Below are positions 17,189 through 25,882 of a stretch of DNA of 64,000 bases, piece by piece. Source of the DNA: Roseibium suaedae (GTDB lineage: Bacteria; Pseudomonadota; Alphaproteobacteria; Rhizobiales; Stappiaceae); contig NZ_FRBW01000002.1 of assembly GCF_900142725.1 (NCBI RefSeq), positions 310,001 through 374,000 of the forward strand. The letters run 5' to 3'. The notes beneath the pieces are model-generated. The model was given only the letters and a program-made list of their open reading frames with translations, was not told the DNA's origin and made no database searches. Each line of letters begins with the position of its first letter. Position 1 is the stretch's first letter. A program made the translations under genes and the position numbers.

Positions 17189-18037
17189 TTATTCGCCGGG
17201 GGCACGCGCACCCGCATCCCGCACCAGATCCGCAGACTTTCCTTCCGCCGGCGCTTTTGACGGGGCGACAGCCTCATTGCCCGGCTGGCCAATGGTCTCG
17301 AACACCTTCACCTGCTCATCATAGTTCGGAGCGATCGTGCCGCAGACCCGATCCCAGAAGGAGAAGAAATTCGCGAAATTGTAGCGGAACTTGGAGTGGT
17401 GCTGATCGTGGAAGGTCACGCAGACCATTGGCGAGGGCAGCCGGGAAAGGGGCGATGCATAGAACTCGAAACCAGAATGGCCGATGGTACCGTTGAAATG
17501 GTCCCACAGCCGGTGAACGATCAGCACTTCGATCGGGATCGGCAAGATGACCACCGCCCACAGATAGTAGCACTGCATGACGAAGGCATCGACCAAATCG
17601 TCCGAATAAGTGCTCCAGACGGTGGGTGCGACCGAGCGGTGATGCTCCGCATGAAAGCGGTACATCAGCTTGGTGTGCATGAAGCGGTGCCCCCAGTAGA
17701 ACCAGGTGTCGAAGGCAACCACGGACACGGCGAACATCAGGATCGCCGACCACCAGGTCAGCGGCAGCGGATCAACCAGGGTCCAGCCCTTGTAGGACAG
17801 GAAGATGCCCCCGGCCATGCAGCCTGCGGTGACCGTCAGCGACCAGACGCTCTGGCGGATTTCCTTCCACATGCGCTTTTCGCCGCGGCGGTTCTTCTGG
17901 ATCCGGTGCTCCGGATGACGGTTCTGGATCTGCACCAGAACCCAGCCGGTCGCGAAATAAAGAAAGACATTGATGCCGTAGACCGCCGCATAAAACGGCA
18001 GGAATTCAAGCAGAATATCAAGAACTTGGGTCAACAT
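17189..18037 (-). CDS. Sterol desaturase/fatty acid hydroxylase family protein, paralog 1
   Basis: 282 residues from ATG 18037 (MLTQVLDILLEFLPF). The frame is open up to 18154, but paralog 2 starts at the equivalent MLDQVLSTLL position, which supports the shorter start. An integral membrane di-iron enzyme is indicated by the eight-histidine pattern: WGHRFMH (HX3H), RFHAEHH (HX2HH) and FHDQHH (HX2HH). Such enzymes hydroxylate or desaturate sterols, fatty acyl chains or carotenoids. It is third in transcription order of a tandem trio on the same strand (17189-19872). The C-terminus carries a charged, Pro/Ala-rich tail that the other two lack. The substrate is unknown. Confidence 0.9.
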   Translation of the reverse strand: MLTQVLDILLEFLPFYAAVYGINVFLYFATGWVLVQIQNRHPEHRIQKNRRGEKRMWKEIRQSVWSLTVTAGCMAGGIFLSYKGWTLVDPLPLTWWSAILMFAVSVVAFDTWFYWGHRFMHTKLMYRFHAEHHRSVAPTVWSTYSDDLVDAFVMQCYYLWAVVILPIPIEVLIVHRLWDHFNGTIGHSGFEFYASPLSRLPSPMVCVTFHDQHHSKFRYNFANFFSFWDRVCGTIAPNYDEQVKVFETIGQPGNEAVAPSKAPAEGKSADLVRDAGARAPGE

Positions 18038-18215
18038 GGCTTCCCGGTCATCGTAACATGCGCCAAACGCGCAAGGCCGCATGAAAAACTCCAGCGGCTC
18101 CGCCCCGCCGAAATCGCGAAGGCCCAGACTTTCGCAAATTGTGCCGCACTGCATTGCACTGCATCAAGGCCTAATCGTGATTTGTTGCAATCCGCCTGTT
18201 TGCAGAACCGCCAAA

Positions 18216-19019
18216 TCAGACTTGTGACGTCGTCCGGGACACCTTGGTGATTGCGCTGTCCGGCACATCTCCGGTCTCTTCCATCTGGCGGACGAAGTCG
18301 TCATAGCCTGGATGAACGGTTCCGCAAAGCCGGTCCCAGATCGACAGGAAATTGCCGAAATTATAATGGAACTGGGAATGATGCAGGTCGTGGAACGTGG
18401 TGCAGATCAGCGGGAACGGCCAGCGGGAGCTCTTTGAGGCAAAGAACTCGAAGCCTGAATGACCGATCATGCCGGAGATCTGGTCAAAGAGGCGCAGGGC
18501 AAAGACACTGAGTGCGGGCACCGGCAGCACGAACCAGACCACGAAATAAAACCCGTGCTCGATCAAGGTGTCGATGGTGGTCGAGCTGTCATTGCTCCAG
18601 ACCGTGGGCGCAACGGACTTGTGATGGGGCAGATGCCACTTGTAGAGCGGGCCCCAATGCAGGATCCGGTGCCCCCAGTAGAACCAGGCGTCGAAGAGCA
18701 CGAAGCAGACCGCAAACATCAGCGGGAAGGACCACCAGCTCAAGGCAAGCGGGGAGACCAGTGTCCAGCCCTGGGTTTGCGCGAAATAGCCGGAAGACAG
18801 CAGCAGCGAAGAGGTGATCAACGCCTTCACCGAGGCGCGGATTTCCAGCCACATCCGGCTCATCCCGTCACGGGTCTTCTGGATCCGCCGTTCCGGATGG
18901 CGTTTCTGGAAGGCCACAAAAAGATAGCCGGTGACGAAATAGACGGTCAGGTTAGCGCAGCACACAAGCGCAAAGACCGGCAGGAAATCCAGAAGCGTGC
19001 TCAAGACCTGATCCAGCAT
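18216..19019 (-). CDS. Sterol desaturase/fatty acid hydroxylase family protein, paralog 2
   Basis: 267 residues. The histidine clusters are YWGHRILH, KWHLPHH and FHDLHH, as in its two neighbours. Hydrophobic helices lie around 12-32, 60-80, 90-112 and 155-180. The stretch NRHPEHRIQK of paralog 1 corresponds to KRHPERRIQK here, so they arose by duplication. It lies 61 bp after paralog 3 and 178 bp before paralog 1, so the trio is probably expressed in part together. Reaction class: O2-dependent di-iron hydroxylase in the inner membrane; the substrate is unknown. Confidence 0.9.
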   Translation of the reverse strand: MLDQVLSTLLDFLPVFALVCCANLTVYFVTGYLFVAFQKRHPERRIQKTRDGMSRMWLEIRASVKALITSSLLLSSGYFAQTQGWTLVSPLALSWWSFPLMFAVCFVLFDAWFYWGHRILHWGPLYKWHLPHHKSVAPTVWSNDSSTTIDTLIEHGFYFVVWFVLPVPALSVFALRLFDQISGMIGHSGFEFFASKSSRWPFPLICTTFHDLHHSQFHYNFGNFLSIWDRLCGTVHPGYDDFVRQMEETGDVPDSAITKVSRTTSQV

Positions 19020-19080
19020 TTAAATCCTGAAACCCATTCACGTGCAGCTGTGAGCTGTTCATCGCTCACAGCAGACGGAC

Positions 19081-19872
19081 CTATTTGGAAACTACCGATT
19101 CCGCACCCTTGTCCTTGGTGCTGACATTTTCGAAATACAGCACCCGGTCATCGTATTTCGGATGCATGGTGCCGCAAAGCCGGTCCCAGAGGGAAAAGGT
19201 ATTGCCGTAATTGCATCGGAAATTCGAGTGGTGCTGATCGTGAAAGACGGTACACAGCCCCGGCCAGGGCGCGCGCGCCCCTTTTCCAGCAAAATACTCG
19301 AAACCGCAATGGCTGATCATACCTGTGACCTGATCATAGAGCTTGTGCACGATGATGACTTCCGGCGGAACGGGTAGAACGAAGGGCAGAACCAGAAAAT
19401 AGCCCTGTTCGATCGTGGCACCGACGAAGGAATCGTTGTTGTTGCTCCAGGTCGTCGGCGTGATGGACCGGTGATGCAGCTCATGGAACCGGTAGAGCAG
19501 CGGCGTGTGCAGCGCCCGATGGCCCCAATAGAACCACGTATCGTAGAGCAGGAACGACAACACCAGAAAGGCGATGAAGGACAGAACAGTGGTGTCCACC
19601 GCAGCGAGAAGTGTCCAGCCGGAGGCCTGCGCAAAGATACCGAAGGAGACATAGAAGGAAATGGAGATCAGAGCCACCAGGCTCTGGAGAATGTCTTTCA
19701 GATCCCGTGAAGACCGTTTGACCGTCTGGATCTGCCGCTCGGGATGAAGCTTGCTGATAAGGACCAGAATGGACCCGAGACCAAAATAAATGCTGAGCAG
19801 CACAAGATAGAGAGCCCCCCAAAGCGTCAGAAAGCCACGCCAGGTCCCCGGCTCAATCAGCAAATCAATCAT
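19081..19872 (-). CDS. Sterol desaturase/fatty acid hydroxylase family protein, paralog 3
   Basis: 263 residues from ATG 19872 (MIDLLIEPGTWRGF), the position aligned with the starts of the other two copies; the frame stays open to 19926. The di-iron motifs are YWGHRALH, RFHELHH and FHDQHH. The stretch KLHPERQIQ matches the HPE-R-IQ box of the paralogs. It is first of the three in transcription order and 75 bp downstream of the patatin gene. A lipid substrate for the patatin and hydroxylases together is plausible but unproven. Confidence 0.9.
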   Translation of the reverse strand: MIDLLIEPGTWRGFLTLWGALYLVLLSIYFGLGSILVLISKLHPERQIQTVKRSSRDLKDILQSLVALISISFYVSFGIFAQASGWTLLAAVDTTVLSFIAFLVLSFLLYDTWFYWGHRALHTPLLYRFHELHHRSITPTTWSNNNDSFVGATIEQGYFLVLPFVLPVPPEVIIVHKLYDQVTGMISHCGFEYFAGKGARAPWPGLCTVFHDQHHSNFRCNYGNTFSLWDRLCGTMHPKYDDRVLYFENVSTKDKGAESVVSK

Positions 19873-19947
19873 GTCAGCCTGTATGAGGAGCCCGCGGCAA
19901 AACCCGGCGCCGCTCCCCATTCCCAATCAAATCACGTTATAGAACGT

Positions 19948-22335
19948 TCAACCCTCCCGCGCTGCAACAAGATTGTCAACCAGAAGCATCGCCCGCAAGG
20001 ACGGGATGAGCGCAGGGTCCGCCGTCAGTTTGGGATCTTCTTCTTCCAGAATTGCCTTGAAGATCTGATCGCGCAGGGCCTCCTCTTCCAGAGCATCGGG
20101 CTTGCCCGGACCGGCGGCAGACAGAACCACGCTGATCAGGCGGTCCGCCGCGTTCAGACGGCCCCAGAGATAATCATGCTCCCGCCAGCCGCGATTGAAG
20201 AAGGCCCCGAAGGAATTGAGCGCAGCTCCCTTCAGCCTGAACCCCTCCCCGCTCAGGCGGCAGGCATCCTTCGGACTGATCCGGTCAATCAGGATCTCGC
20301 TCACTTCGGAAAAATCGTTGCTCTGCAGCAGCGGCAGGGTCACCAGATCATAGAAGGCAAAGCCCACATAGCTGCGCAGGAGATCGCGCCACAGCTCTTC
20401 GGGCAGAAGCTCCGCGCCCTTCACGGCGAAAAGCTCATCCTGAAGCCGGTCGAGATCCGGCAATCCCATGAGAGATTTCAACTGGGCGACCAGACCTTCC
20501 AGTATGACCGAGCTTTTCTCGCCCGGCCCCGCCAGCTCCACGTCCGCGAGCTGTGAGGCAAGATCAACCGTGCTCTTGCCATAGAAGCCAGCGTCCCAGC
20601 GGTGGACCAGATTGTCGATCTGCTCATAGAGCAGGCTCTTGAACTCATCGACCTTGCCCGGGTCGCGCTCCTCATAGCCTTTCCCAGCCACCTGCTGGTA
20701 AAAGCTGTTGAGCTTGCGGATGGCAAAGCGAAGCCGCCGGATCCGGAAATCCACATCCAGACCTCGCAGGAACAGAACCACTTCATCGCCAACTTCGGGG
20801 GGCCCATCCTCCAGGCTCTCGGTAAGACGGGACATATACTCTGCCAGACAGGACAGGAGCCCGTCCTGGCGGGCATCCTGCCCCTGTTTCCGGGCAAGCG
20901 CCACCATCAAACCGGAAAGACGCAGCGAGACCGCCTGAAGCTTCAAGGCCTCGTAGTTCAGGAAGGCATAACCCGCCTGCCGGTGAGCTGCGCTGTTGGC
21001 CTTGGCGCGGTATCTGGTCAGGGCCTCGGGCTGGATCTTGCCCCTGCCCGGCACAATCTTGCGCACGGCCTTGTCGACCACGGGAGCTGCCGCCGCGATT
21101 GTCTGTGCCAGCCAGCGTCCACGGCGGTTGCGTTCTTCGATATCGCGCAGGTCATCGCCCACCGGCTCGTTGCGCGGGATATGGGCAAGTGACGCAAGGA
21201 TCGTGCGGAAGAACCCAGGCAGCGGCGGCAGAGCGGCCTCCGGGTCCTTCACAGCCGCCGGAACCGGGTCCACATAGATCAGGCGCCGCGCCACTTCCCT
21301 TGCTGCGGGCCGGTTGCGGATCGTTTCGATCACCGGACTGAAGGGCTTGTTCATCACCACGCTGCCATCCACGAAGCAGCGGTGCGACAGATCCTCTTCC
21401 TTGAGCTCCAGACTGCGGGAGATAAAATCCTGACGATGCGGCCAGGGGTCTTTGCGGCTGGCCAGCACCTCATCCATTTCAAGGACGGTTGCGGGCGGAA
21501 ACGCGCCGGGAAACGATGAGGTGGCACGGGCGGCAAAGACCAGTTCCGGCACACAATCGGGGCCAAAGTCACTCTGCAGGAAGTAAGGAACCCGATGCTT
21601 GGCATGGAACCGCAGCAGCCGGCGGTGATCCCACTCCTCGACATAGGCGGGATCGTCAATGTGGATACGGCGCACCTGACCGCGATAGTCCGTCAGCGTC
21701 ACGAACAGATCCAGCGTCTGGCTGCGCGGGATCAGCGTTGCGCCGGACTTGTGATGCCGGTCCATTTCCGCGCAGGCGTCCAGCATCCAGCCGCTGAACC
21801 GCTCTCCGGAAAAGGGCGGCGTGAACCAGCGTGACTGCATCAGCGTCCGCAGCTTCTCACGCGTTTCCGCATCCTCGATATCTGTCTTCAGCTGGCGGGT
21901 GATCATCCGGTCCAGCATCGGGCTGATGCCAGACTTCAGGTACCCTTTCAGGCCGTTTTGCGGCCGGGCGAGCTCAGTCACATCCGCATTCTTGAGCCAC
22001 AGGGAGGTATGCGCATCAAGCGGCAAATCATGGGCAATGGCCCGGGCCAGCATGATGCCGTTGACGCCGCCGGCTGAGGCCCCGGCGATGGCATCCACGA
22101 CGACGCGGATATCCAGGCTCTTGCCGATCCGGTCGAGTAGCGCTTCATAGGCAAGCTGGGTTGGCGAAGGGGTGCGCTCCATGACGGGCGCCACACCATT
22201 GCGGCCGATCCGCTCACTCCGGCAGGCAGAGGCCCTGACCAGATTGAGCACCTCGCGGCTGACCCCGTGCATGTAGATGGCCAGCGAGACGCCGCCGTAA
22301 AAGACCAGCGCCAGTCTGAGTTCGATTTCCTTCAT
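19948..22335 (-). CDS. Large patatin-like phospholipase family protein
   Basis: 795 residues from ATG 22335 (MKEIELRLALVFYGGVSLAI); the frame is open to 22428 but the family starts here. A patatin domain occupies about 1-380: the Gly-rich FYGGVSLAIYMHG, nucleophile Ser87 in AGASAGG and the catalytic Asp in FVDGSVVMNKPFSP near residue 333. About 400 further residues, mostly helical, follow. This is the pattern of the bacterial patatin-related proteins (TIGR03607-like) rather than short patatins. No signal peptide is seen. Likely activity: lipid acyl hydrolase of the Ser-Asp dyad type. It is 75 bp upstream of the hydroxylase trio on the same strand. Confidence 0.88.
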   Translation of the reverse strand: MKEIELRLALVFYGGVSLAIYMHGVSREVLNLVRASACRSERIGRNGVAPVMERTPSPTQLAYEALLDRIGKSLDIRVVVDAIAGASAGGVNGIMLARAIAHDLPLDAHTSLWLKNADVTELARPQNGLKGYLKSGISPMLDRMITRQLKTDIEDAETREKLRTLMQSRWFTPPFSGERFSGWMLDACAEMDRHHKSGATLIPRSQTLDLFVTLTDYRGQVRRIHIDDPAYVEEWDHRRLLRFHAKHRVPYFLQSDFGPDCVPELVFAARATSSFPGAFPPATVLEMDEVLASRKDPWPHRQDFISRSLELKEEDLSHRCFVDGSVVMNKPFSPVIETIRNRPAAREVARRLIYVDPVPAAVKDPEAALPPLPGFFRTILASLAHIPRNEPVGDDLRDIEERNRRGRWLAQTIAAAAPVVDKAVRKIVPGRGKIQPEALTRYRAKANSAAHRQAGYAFLNYEALKLQAVSLRLSGLMVALARKQGQDARQDGLLSCLAEYMSRLTESLEDGPPEVGDEVVLFLRGLDVDFRIRRLRFAIRKLNSFYQQVAGKGYEERDPGKVDEFKSLLYEQIDNLVHRWDAGFYGKSTVDLASQLADVELAGPGEKSSVILEGLVAQLKSLMGLPDLDRLQDELFAVKGAELLPEELWRDLLRSYVGFAFYDLVTLPLLQSNDFSEVSEILIDRISPKDACRLSGEGFRLKGAALNSFGAFFNRGWREHDYLWGRLNAADRLISVVLSAAGPGKPDALEEEALRDQIFKAILEEEDPKLTADPALIPSLRAMLLVDNLVAAREG

Positions 22336-22511
22336 GGACGACTGTCCCCAAGAGCTGCCCCGGCTTTCCCCCCAAGGGCTGCTTCCCACCTGAAAGCCTA
22401 GACCCAATCCCTTAACGGAGCCCTGCAACCGGGAACTGGAATATAGGTCGGCAATCGGAGCAAGCGAGGGCGGAGAAACTCAGCCTCAGGTCATGAAGCC
22501 GCAAGCCGTGC

Positions 22512-22811
22512 TCAGCGGAACGCGCCTTCCGGGCGGTAGCGGTCCATGGTCTGGTCCAGAAGATCGTTGGTGATCCGGGGATTTGCCTTCTGCAGGCACG
22601 GCAGCAGCAAGGCCTTGTTGGCCTGCTGTTGCGAACGGCTCGGATATTTGCCGGGCTCGGGACGAACCGGTTCGAAACAGGCAATGAACACCTGCTCCTC
22701 AATCCCCAGATCCGCAGCAATCTTGCCGGTTGGCCGGTTGGGATCGCGATCCGCCACTGCGGTGCCGGTCAGGCAGCACAGGACAATCACAGCCGAGGAA
22801 AGCCTTCTCAT
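22512..22811 (-). CDS. Small secreted protein of unknown function, coupled to rarA
   Basis: 99 residues. The start at 22811 is fixed by the 4-base overlap ATGA with the rarA stop (22808-22811). A signal peptide is evident: MRRLSSAVIVLCCLTGTAVA followed by DRDPN, so the mature protein of about 79 residues is periplasmic or exported. The mature part has two cysteines (IACFEPV and LPCLQ) that could form a disulfide, and a polar C-terminus. I do not recognise a family. A secreted product translated from the tail of a DNA-repair ATPase gene is unexpected; the coupling may only set its dose. Confidence 0.75.
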   Translation of the reverse strand: MRRLSSAVIVLCCLTGTAVADRDPNRPTGKIAADLGIEEQVFIACFEPVRPEPGKYPSRSQQQANKALLLPCLQKANPRITNDLLDQTMDRYRPEGAFR

Positions 22812-24115
22812 GAGTTCCGTTCCTTCCTCAGTCTCGACCAATAGTCGAGACGCTTGCGCAGATCCCGCTCGAAACCGCGCTCTGGCGGATCGTAATAGGT
22901 TTGCCGTCCCATGGCCTCCGGAAAATAGTCCTGCCCGGAAAAGCCGTCCGGCTCGTCATGGTCATAGCGGTAGCCGTCGCCATAGCCTTCCGACTTCATC
23001 AGCTTGGTCGGCGCATTGAGGATATGCTTGGGGGGCAGCAGGGAGCCATGGCTCTTGGCATCGCGCTTGGCCGCCTTGTAGGCCACATAGACCCCGTTGG
23101 ATTTCGGCGCCGTCGCCAGATAGACAACCGTCTGCGCAAGCGCCAGTTCCCCTTCCGGCGAGCCGAGCATCTGATAGGCATCGCGCGAGGCATTGGCCTG
23201 AACCAGCGCGTTGGGATCGGCAAGCCCGATGTCTTCCACCGCCATGCGGATCAGCCGGCGGGCGAGATAGAGCGGATCCTCGCCGCCATCCAGCATCCGG
23301 CAGAACCAGTAGAGCGCGGCATCCGGATCAGAGCCACGCACAGACTTGTGCAGGGCGGAGATGAGATTGTAGTGCCCGTCTGCACTCTTGTCATAGATCG
23401 GGGCGCGGCGCTGGACGATCTCCTGCAGGCGCTCCGCATCAAAAACTTCCCCCTCCCCGGCCGCGCGCCAGACATCCTCTGCAAGGGTCAGGGCGGAGCG
23501 GCCATCGCCATCTGCCATGCGCACCAAGACCTGCCGTGCCTCTGCATCGAGCGGCAAGGGACGCTCTTCCATGTCCTCTGCCCGCGTCAAAAGCAGGTGC
23601 AGCGCTTCGTTGTGAAGCGAATGGAAGGTCATGACGTGGGACCGCGACAGAAGAGCGGCATTCAACTCGAAGGACGGGTTCTCGGTCGTGGCGCCAACAA
23701 GGGTGATCGTGCCGTCTTCCATCACCGGCAGGAAACTGTCCTGCTGGGCCCGGTTGAAACGATGGATCTCGTCCACGAAAAGCAAGGTCGCCCGGCCGGA
23801 CAGGCGCCGTGCACGAGCGGTCTCGAACACTTTCTTCAGATCCGCGACACCTGAAAAGATCGCGGAGATCTGCTCGAACTCCAGATCCGTTTCATGGGCA
23901 AGCAGACGGGCGATGGTTGTCTTGCCGGTGCCGGGAGGCCCCCAGAAGATCAACGAGCCGAGAGTGCGCGTCTTGAGCATGCGCGCAAGCGTTCCCTGCG
24001 GGCCGAGCAGATGTTCCTGCCCCACCACATCCTGAAGCCTTTGCGGCCTCATCCTGTCTGCCAAGGGGCGCGGGCCAGACGCGGCCAGCCCCGAAGCCTG
24101 AAACAAATCGCTCAT
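22808..24115 (-). CDS. rarA: Replication-associated recombination protein A (AAA+ ATPase)
   Basis: 435 residues, normal for RarA/MgsA. It begins MSDLFQASG and has RMRPQRLQDVVGQEHLLG, then Walker A GPPGTGKT (59-66), Walker B LLFVDEIHRFN (about 111-121) and the sensor segment LVGATTENPSFE. The C-terminal tetramerisation part has GEDPLYLARRLIRMAVEDIGLADP and the family-specific PKSNGVYVAYKAAKRD. RarA acts at stalled replication forks and interacts with SSB and clamp-loader functions. It overlaps the following secreted-protein gene by 4 bases. Confidence 0.96.
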   Translation of the reverse strand: MSDLFQASGLAASGPRPLADRMRPQRLQDVVGQEHLLGPQGTLARMLKTRTLGSLIFWGPPGTGKTTIARLLAHETDLEFEQISAIFSGVADLKKVFETARARRLSGRATLLFVDEIHRFNRAQQDSFLPVMEDGTITLVGATTENPSFELNAALLSRSHVMTFHSLHNEALHLLLTRAEDMEERPLPLDAEARQVLVRMADGDGRSALTLAEDVWRAAGEGEVFDAERLQEIVQRRAPIYDKSADGHYNLISALHKSVRGSDPDAALYWFCRMLDGGEDPLYLARRLIRMAVEDIGLADPNALVQANASRDAYQMLGSPEGELALAQTVVYLATAPKSNGVYVAYKAAKRDAKSHGSLLPPKHILNAPTKLMKSEGYGDGYRYDHDEPDGFSGQDYFPEAMGRQTYYDPPERGFERDLRKRLDYWSRLRKERNS

Positions 24116-24196
24116 GGTGTTCTTTTAGGATGTTTCCGGCTCAGCCCAAACGGGGAAATCAGGCATTGCAGAAGATTTTGCCAGAGAAATGCAAAG

Positions 24197-24225
24197 GTGC
24201 CGGCGAAGCTTCCGCCCGCCGGCAC
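24197..24225 (-). terminator. Probable terminator downstream of the DegP/Q gene
   Basis: GTGCCGGC (24197-24204) pairs with GCCGGCAC (24218-24225), an 8-bp stem. On the minus strand it is followed by CTTTGCATTTCTC, a broken T-tract. It lies about 50 bp past the protease stop codon. Confidence 0.6.
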
Positions 24226-24273
24226 GGATATTTCCGAAGCACGCCGGGATGCTTCCCGCTCGTGGACTGAGCC

Positions 24274-25731
24274 TTAGCCGCGCAGCACCATGCGGGAGAC
24301 TTCTCCTCCGCGCTCGATGTCGAGCTGCCACAGACGCGGATGCAGACGGGTCATGGCATCGAGAGCCCGGGTGGTCTCCACCTTGTCCTCGTTGATCGCC
24401 CGGATGATGTCTCCCGGACGCAGGCCAACCCGTTCCGCCGTGCTGCCCGGCTGAATGGAGGAGATCACCACACCTTCGAACTTGTCATCAAGCCGCAGCT
24501 CATCAGCCACCGCCGGAGACAGGTTCATCACCGTCGCGCCTTCGAAGGGGGAATATTCCTTCAGCTCACGGGTGTCGCGCGGTGTGGTTTCAGGCGCCGG
24601 CTCAAGCTTCACCTTGAGCGTCTTTTCCTTGCCATCGCGAAGCACGGTGAAGGTCGCAGTCTCGCCCAGCTTCTTGGTCACGAACCGGTAGCCGAAAGAG
24701 TTGGGATCGAGCACTTCCTTGCCATCGACCGCGATCACCAGATCACTGATCTCGAGGCCTGCCGCCTCCGCAGGAGACTCCGGGTAGATCTTGGTGACGA
24801 TTACGCCGCGCGGGCGGTCCAGATTAAGCGCTTCGGCAATTTCGGAATTGACAAGCTGCATGGTCGCACCCAGCCAGGGGCGCTGCACCTTGCCGCCGTT
24901 TTCCGCAGCCGAAGCGATGAACTGGACCATATGGGCCGGGATCGCAAAACCGATGCCGTTGGACCCGCCCGAGCGGCTGAAGATCGCCGTGTTCACGCCG
25001 ACCAGATTGCCATTCATGTCGACCAATGCGCCGCCCGAGTTGCCCGGGTTGATGGCCGCATCGGTCTGAATGAAGAACTGATAGTCGCTGACCCCCACCT
25101 GGGTCCGCGCCAGCGCAGAGACAATGCCCTGGGTGACGGTCTGGCCGACACCGAAGGGATTTCCGATGGCCAGAACGATATCGCCAACCTGAAGGCTGTC
25201 GGAATCGGCGAACTGAACGAAATCGAACGGCCCATCGCCCTTGATCTTGAGCACGGCAAGGTCAGTGCGTTCATCCATCAGCACCACATCGGCGTCATAC
25301 TCGCGCTTGTCCGCAAGCGCGACCCGCACCTCATCCGCATCCTTGATCACGTGATGGTTGGTGATGACGATGCCATCGGCCGAGATGATCACGCCGGAGC
25401 CGAGAGACGACTGAACCCGCTCCTGCGGGCGGCCGAGCTGCTGGCCCGGATCGCCAAAGAACCGGCGGAAGAACGGATCGTCAAACAAGGGAGACATGCG
25501 CCGCTGCTGCTGGACGACCTTGCGGCTGGCATAGACATTGACCACCGCAGGCGCGACGCGCTTCACAATCGGGGCAAAGGACAGTTTCACTTCCGTGGCG
25601 CTTTGCGGGACCTGGCGGCCATCTTCGCCCGCCGCCTGCGCCGGAGCCCCGAAAACGGCCGGCATCATCATCACGGCCAGAAGGGCTCCCAAAAACTTCC
25701 GCCCGGTCCGGACGGCGCTCATTCGTTGCAT
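24274..25731 (-). CDS. Periplasmic Do-like serine endoprotease (DegP/DegQ family)
   Basis: 485 residues. A signal peptide (about 1-33, ending PAQA) targets the periplasm. The chymotrypsin-like domain has the triad His127 in ITNHHVI, Asp157 in ERTDLAVLKI and Ser232 in NPGNSGGALVD. Two PDZ domains follow (about 285-375 and 395-480; the second contains VISSIQPGSTAERVGLRPGD). The family degrades or refolds misfolded envelope proteins in oligomeric cages. The ATG at 25731 has GGGAG upstream. It is monocistronic by appearance. Whether it is DegP- or DegQ-like is not decidable; the short Q-linker after the first strand resembles DegQ-type alphaproteobacterial proteins. Confidence 0.95.
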   Translation of the reverse strand: MQRMSAVRTGRKFLGALLAVMMMPAVFGAPAQAAGEDGRQVPQSATEVKLSFAPIVKRVAPAVVNVYASRKVVQQQRRMSPLFDDPFFRRFFGDPGQQLGRPQERVQSSLGSGVIISADGIVITNHHVIKDADEVRVALADKREYDADVVLMDERTDLAVLKIKGDGPFDFVQFADSDSLQVGDIVLAIGNPFGVGQTVTQGIVSALARTQVGVSDYQFFIQTDAAINPGNSGGALVDMNGNLVGVNTAIFSRSGGSNGIGFAIPAHMVQFIASAAENGGKVQRPWLGATMQLVNSEIAEALNLDRPRGVIVTKIYPESPAEAAGLEISDLVIAVDGKEVLDPNSFGYRFVTKKLGETATFTVLRDGKEKTLKVKLEPAPETTPRDTRELKEYSPFEGATVMNLSPAVADELRLDDKFEGVVISSIQPGSTAERVGLRPGDIIRAINEDKVETTRALDAMTRLHPRLWQLDIERGGEVSRMVLRG

Positions 25732-25824
25732 GCCTGCTACTCCCTCGCCGATACGATTCCCTTCAGGAAACCGGAATCGCAGTTACATGGCAGATAGGGA
25801 CGAAAAATGGCAATGCCAGTCCAA

Positions 25825-25858
25825 AGAAAAACGGCCGCAGGGGGGACCTGCGGCCGTT
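25825..25858 (-). terminator. Strong intrinsic terminator of the chemoreceptor gene
   Basis: AACGGCCGCAGG (25830-25841) pairs with CCTGCGGCCGTT (25847-25858), a perfect 12-bp stem with a 5-base loop. On the minus strand the stem runs into TTTTTCTTTGG. It lies about 25 bp past the chemoreceptor stop. Confidence 0.9.
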
Positions 25859-25882
25859 GATCCGGTTGGGGGGGCGGATCCG

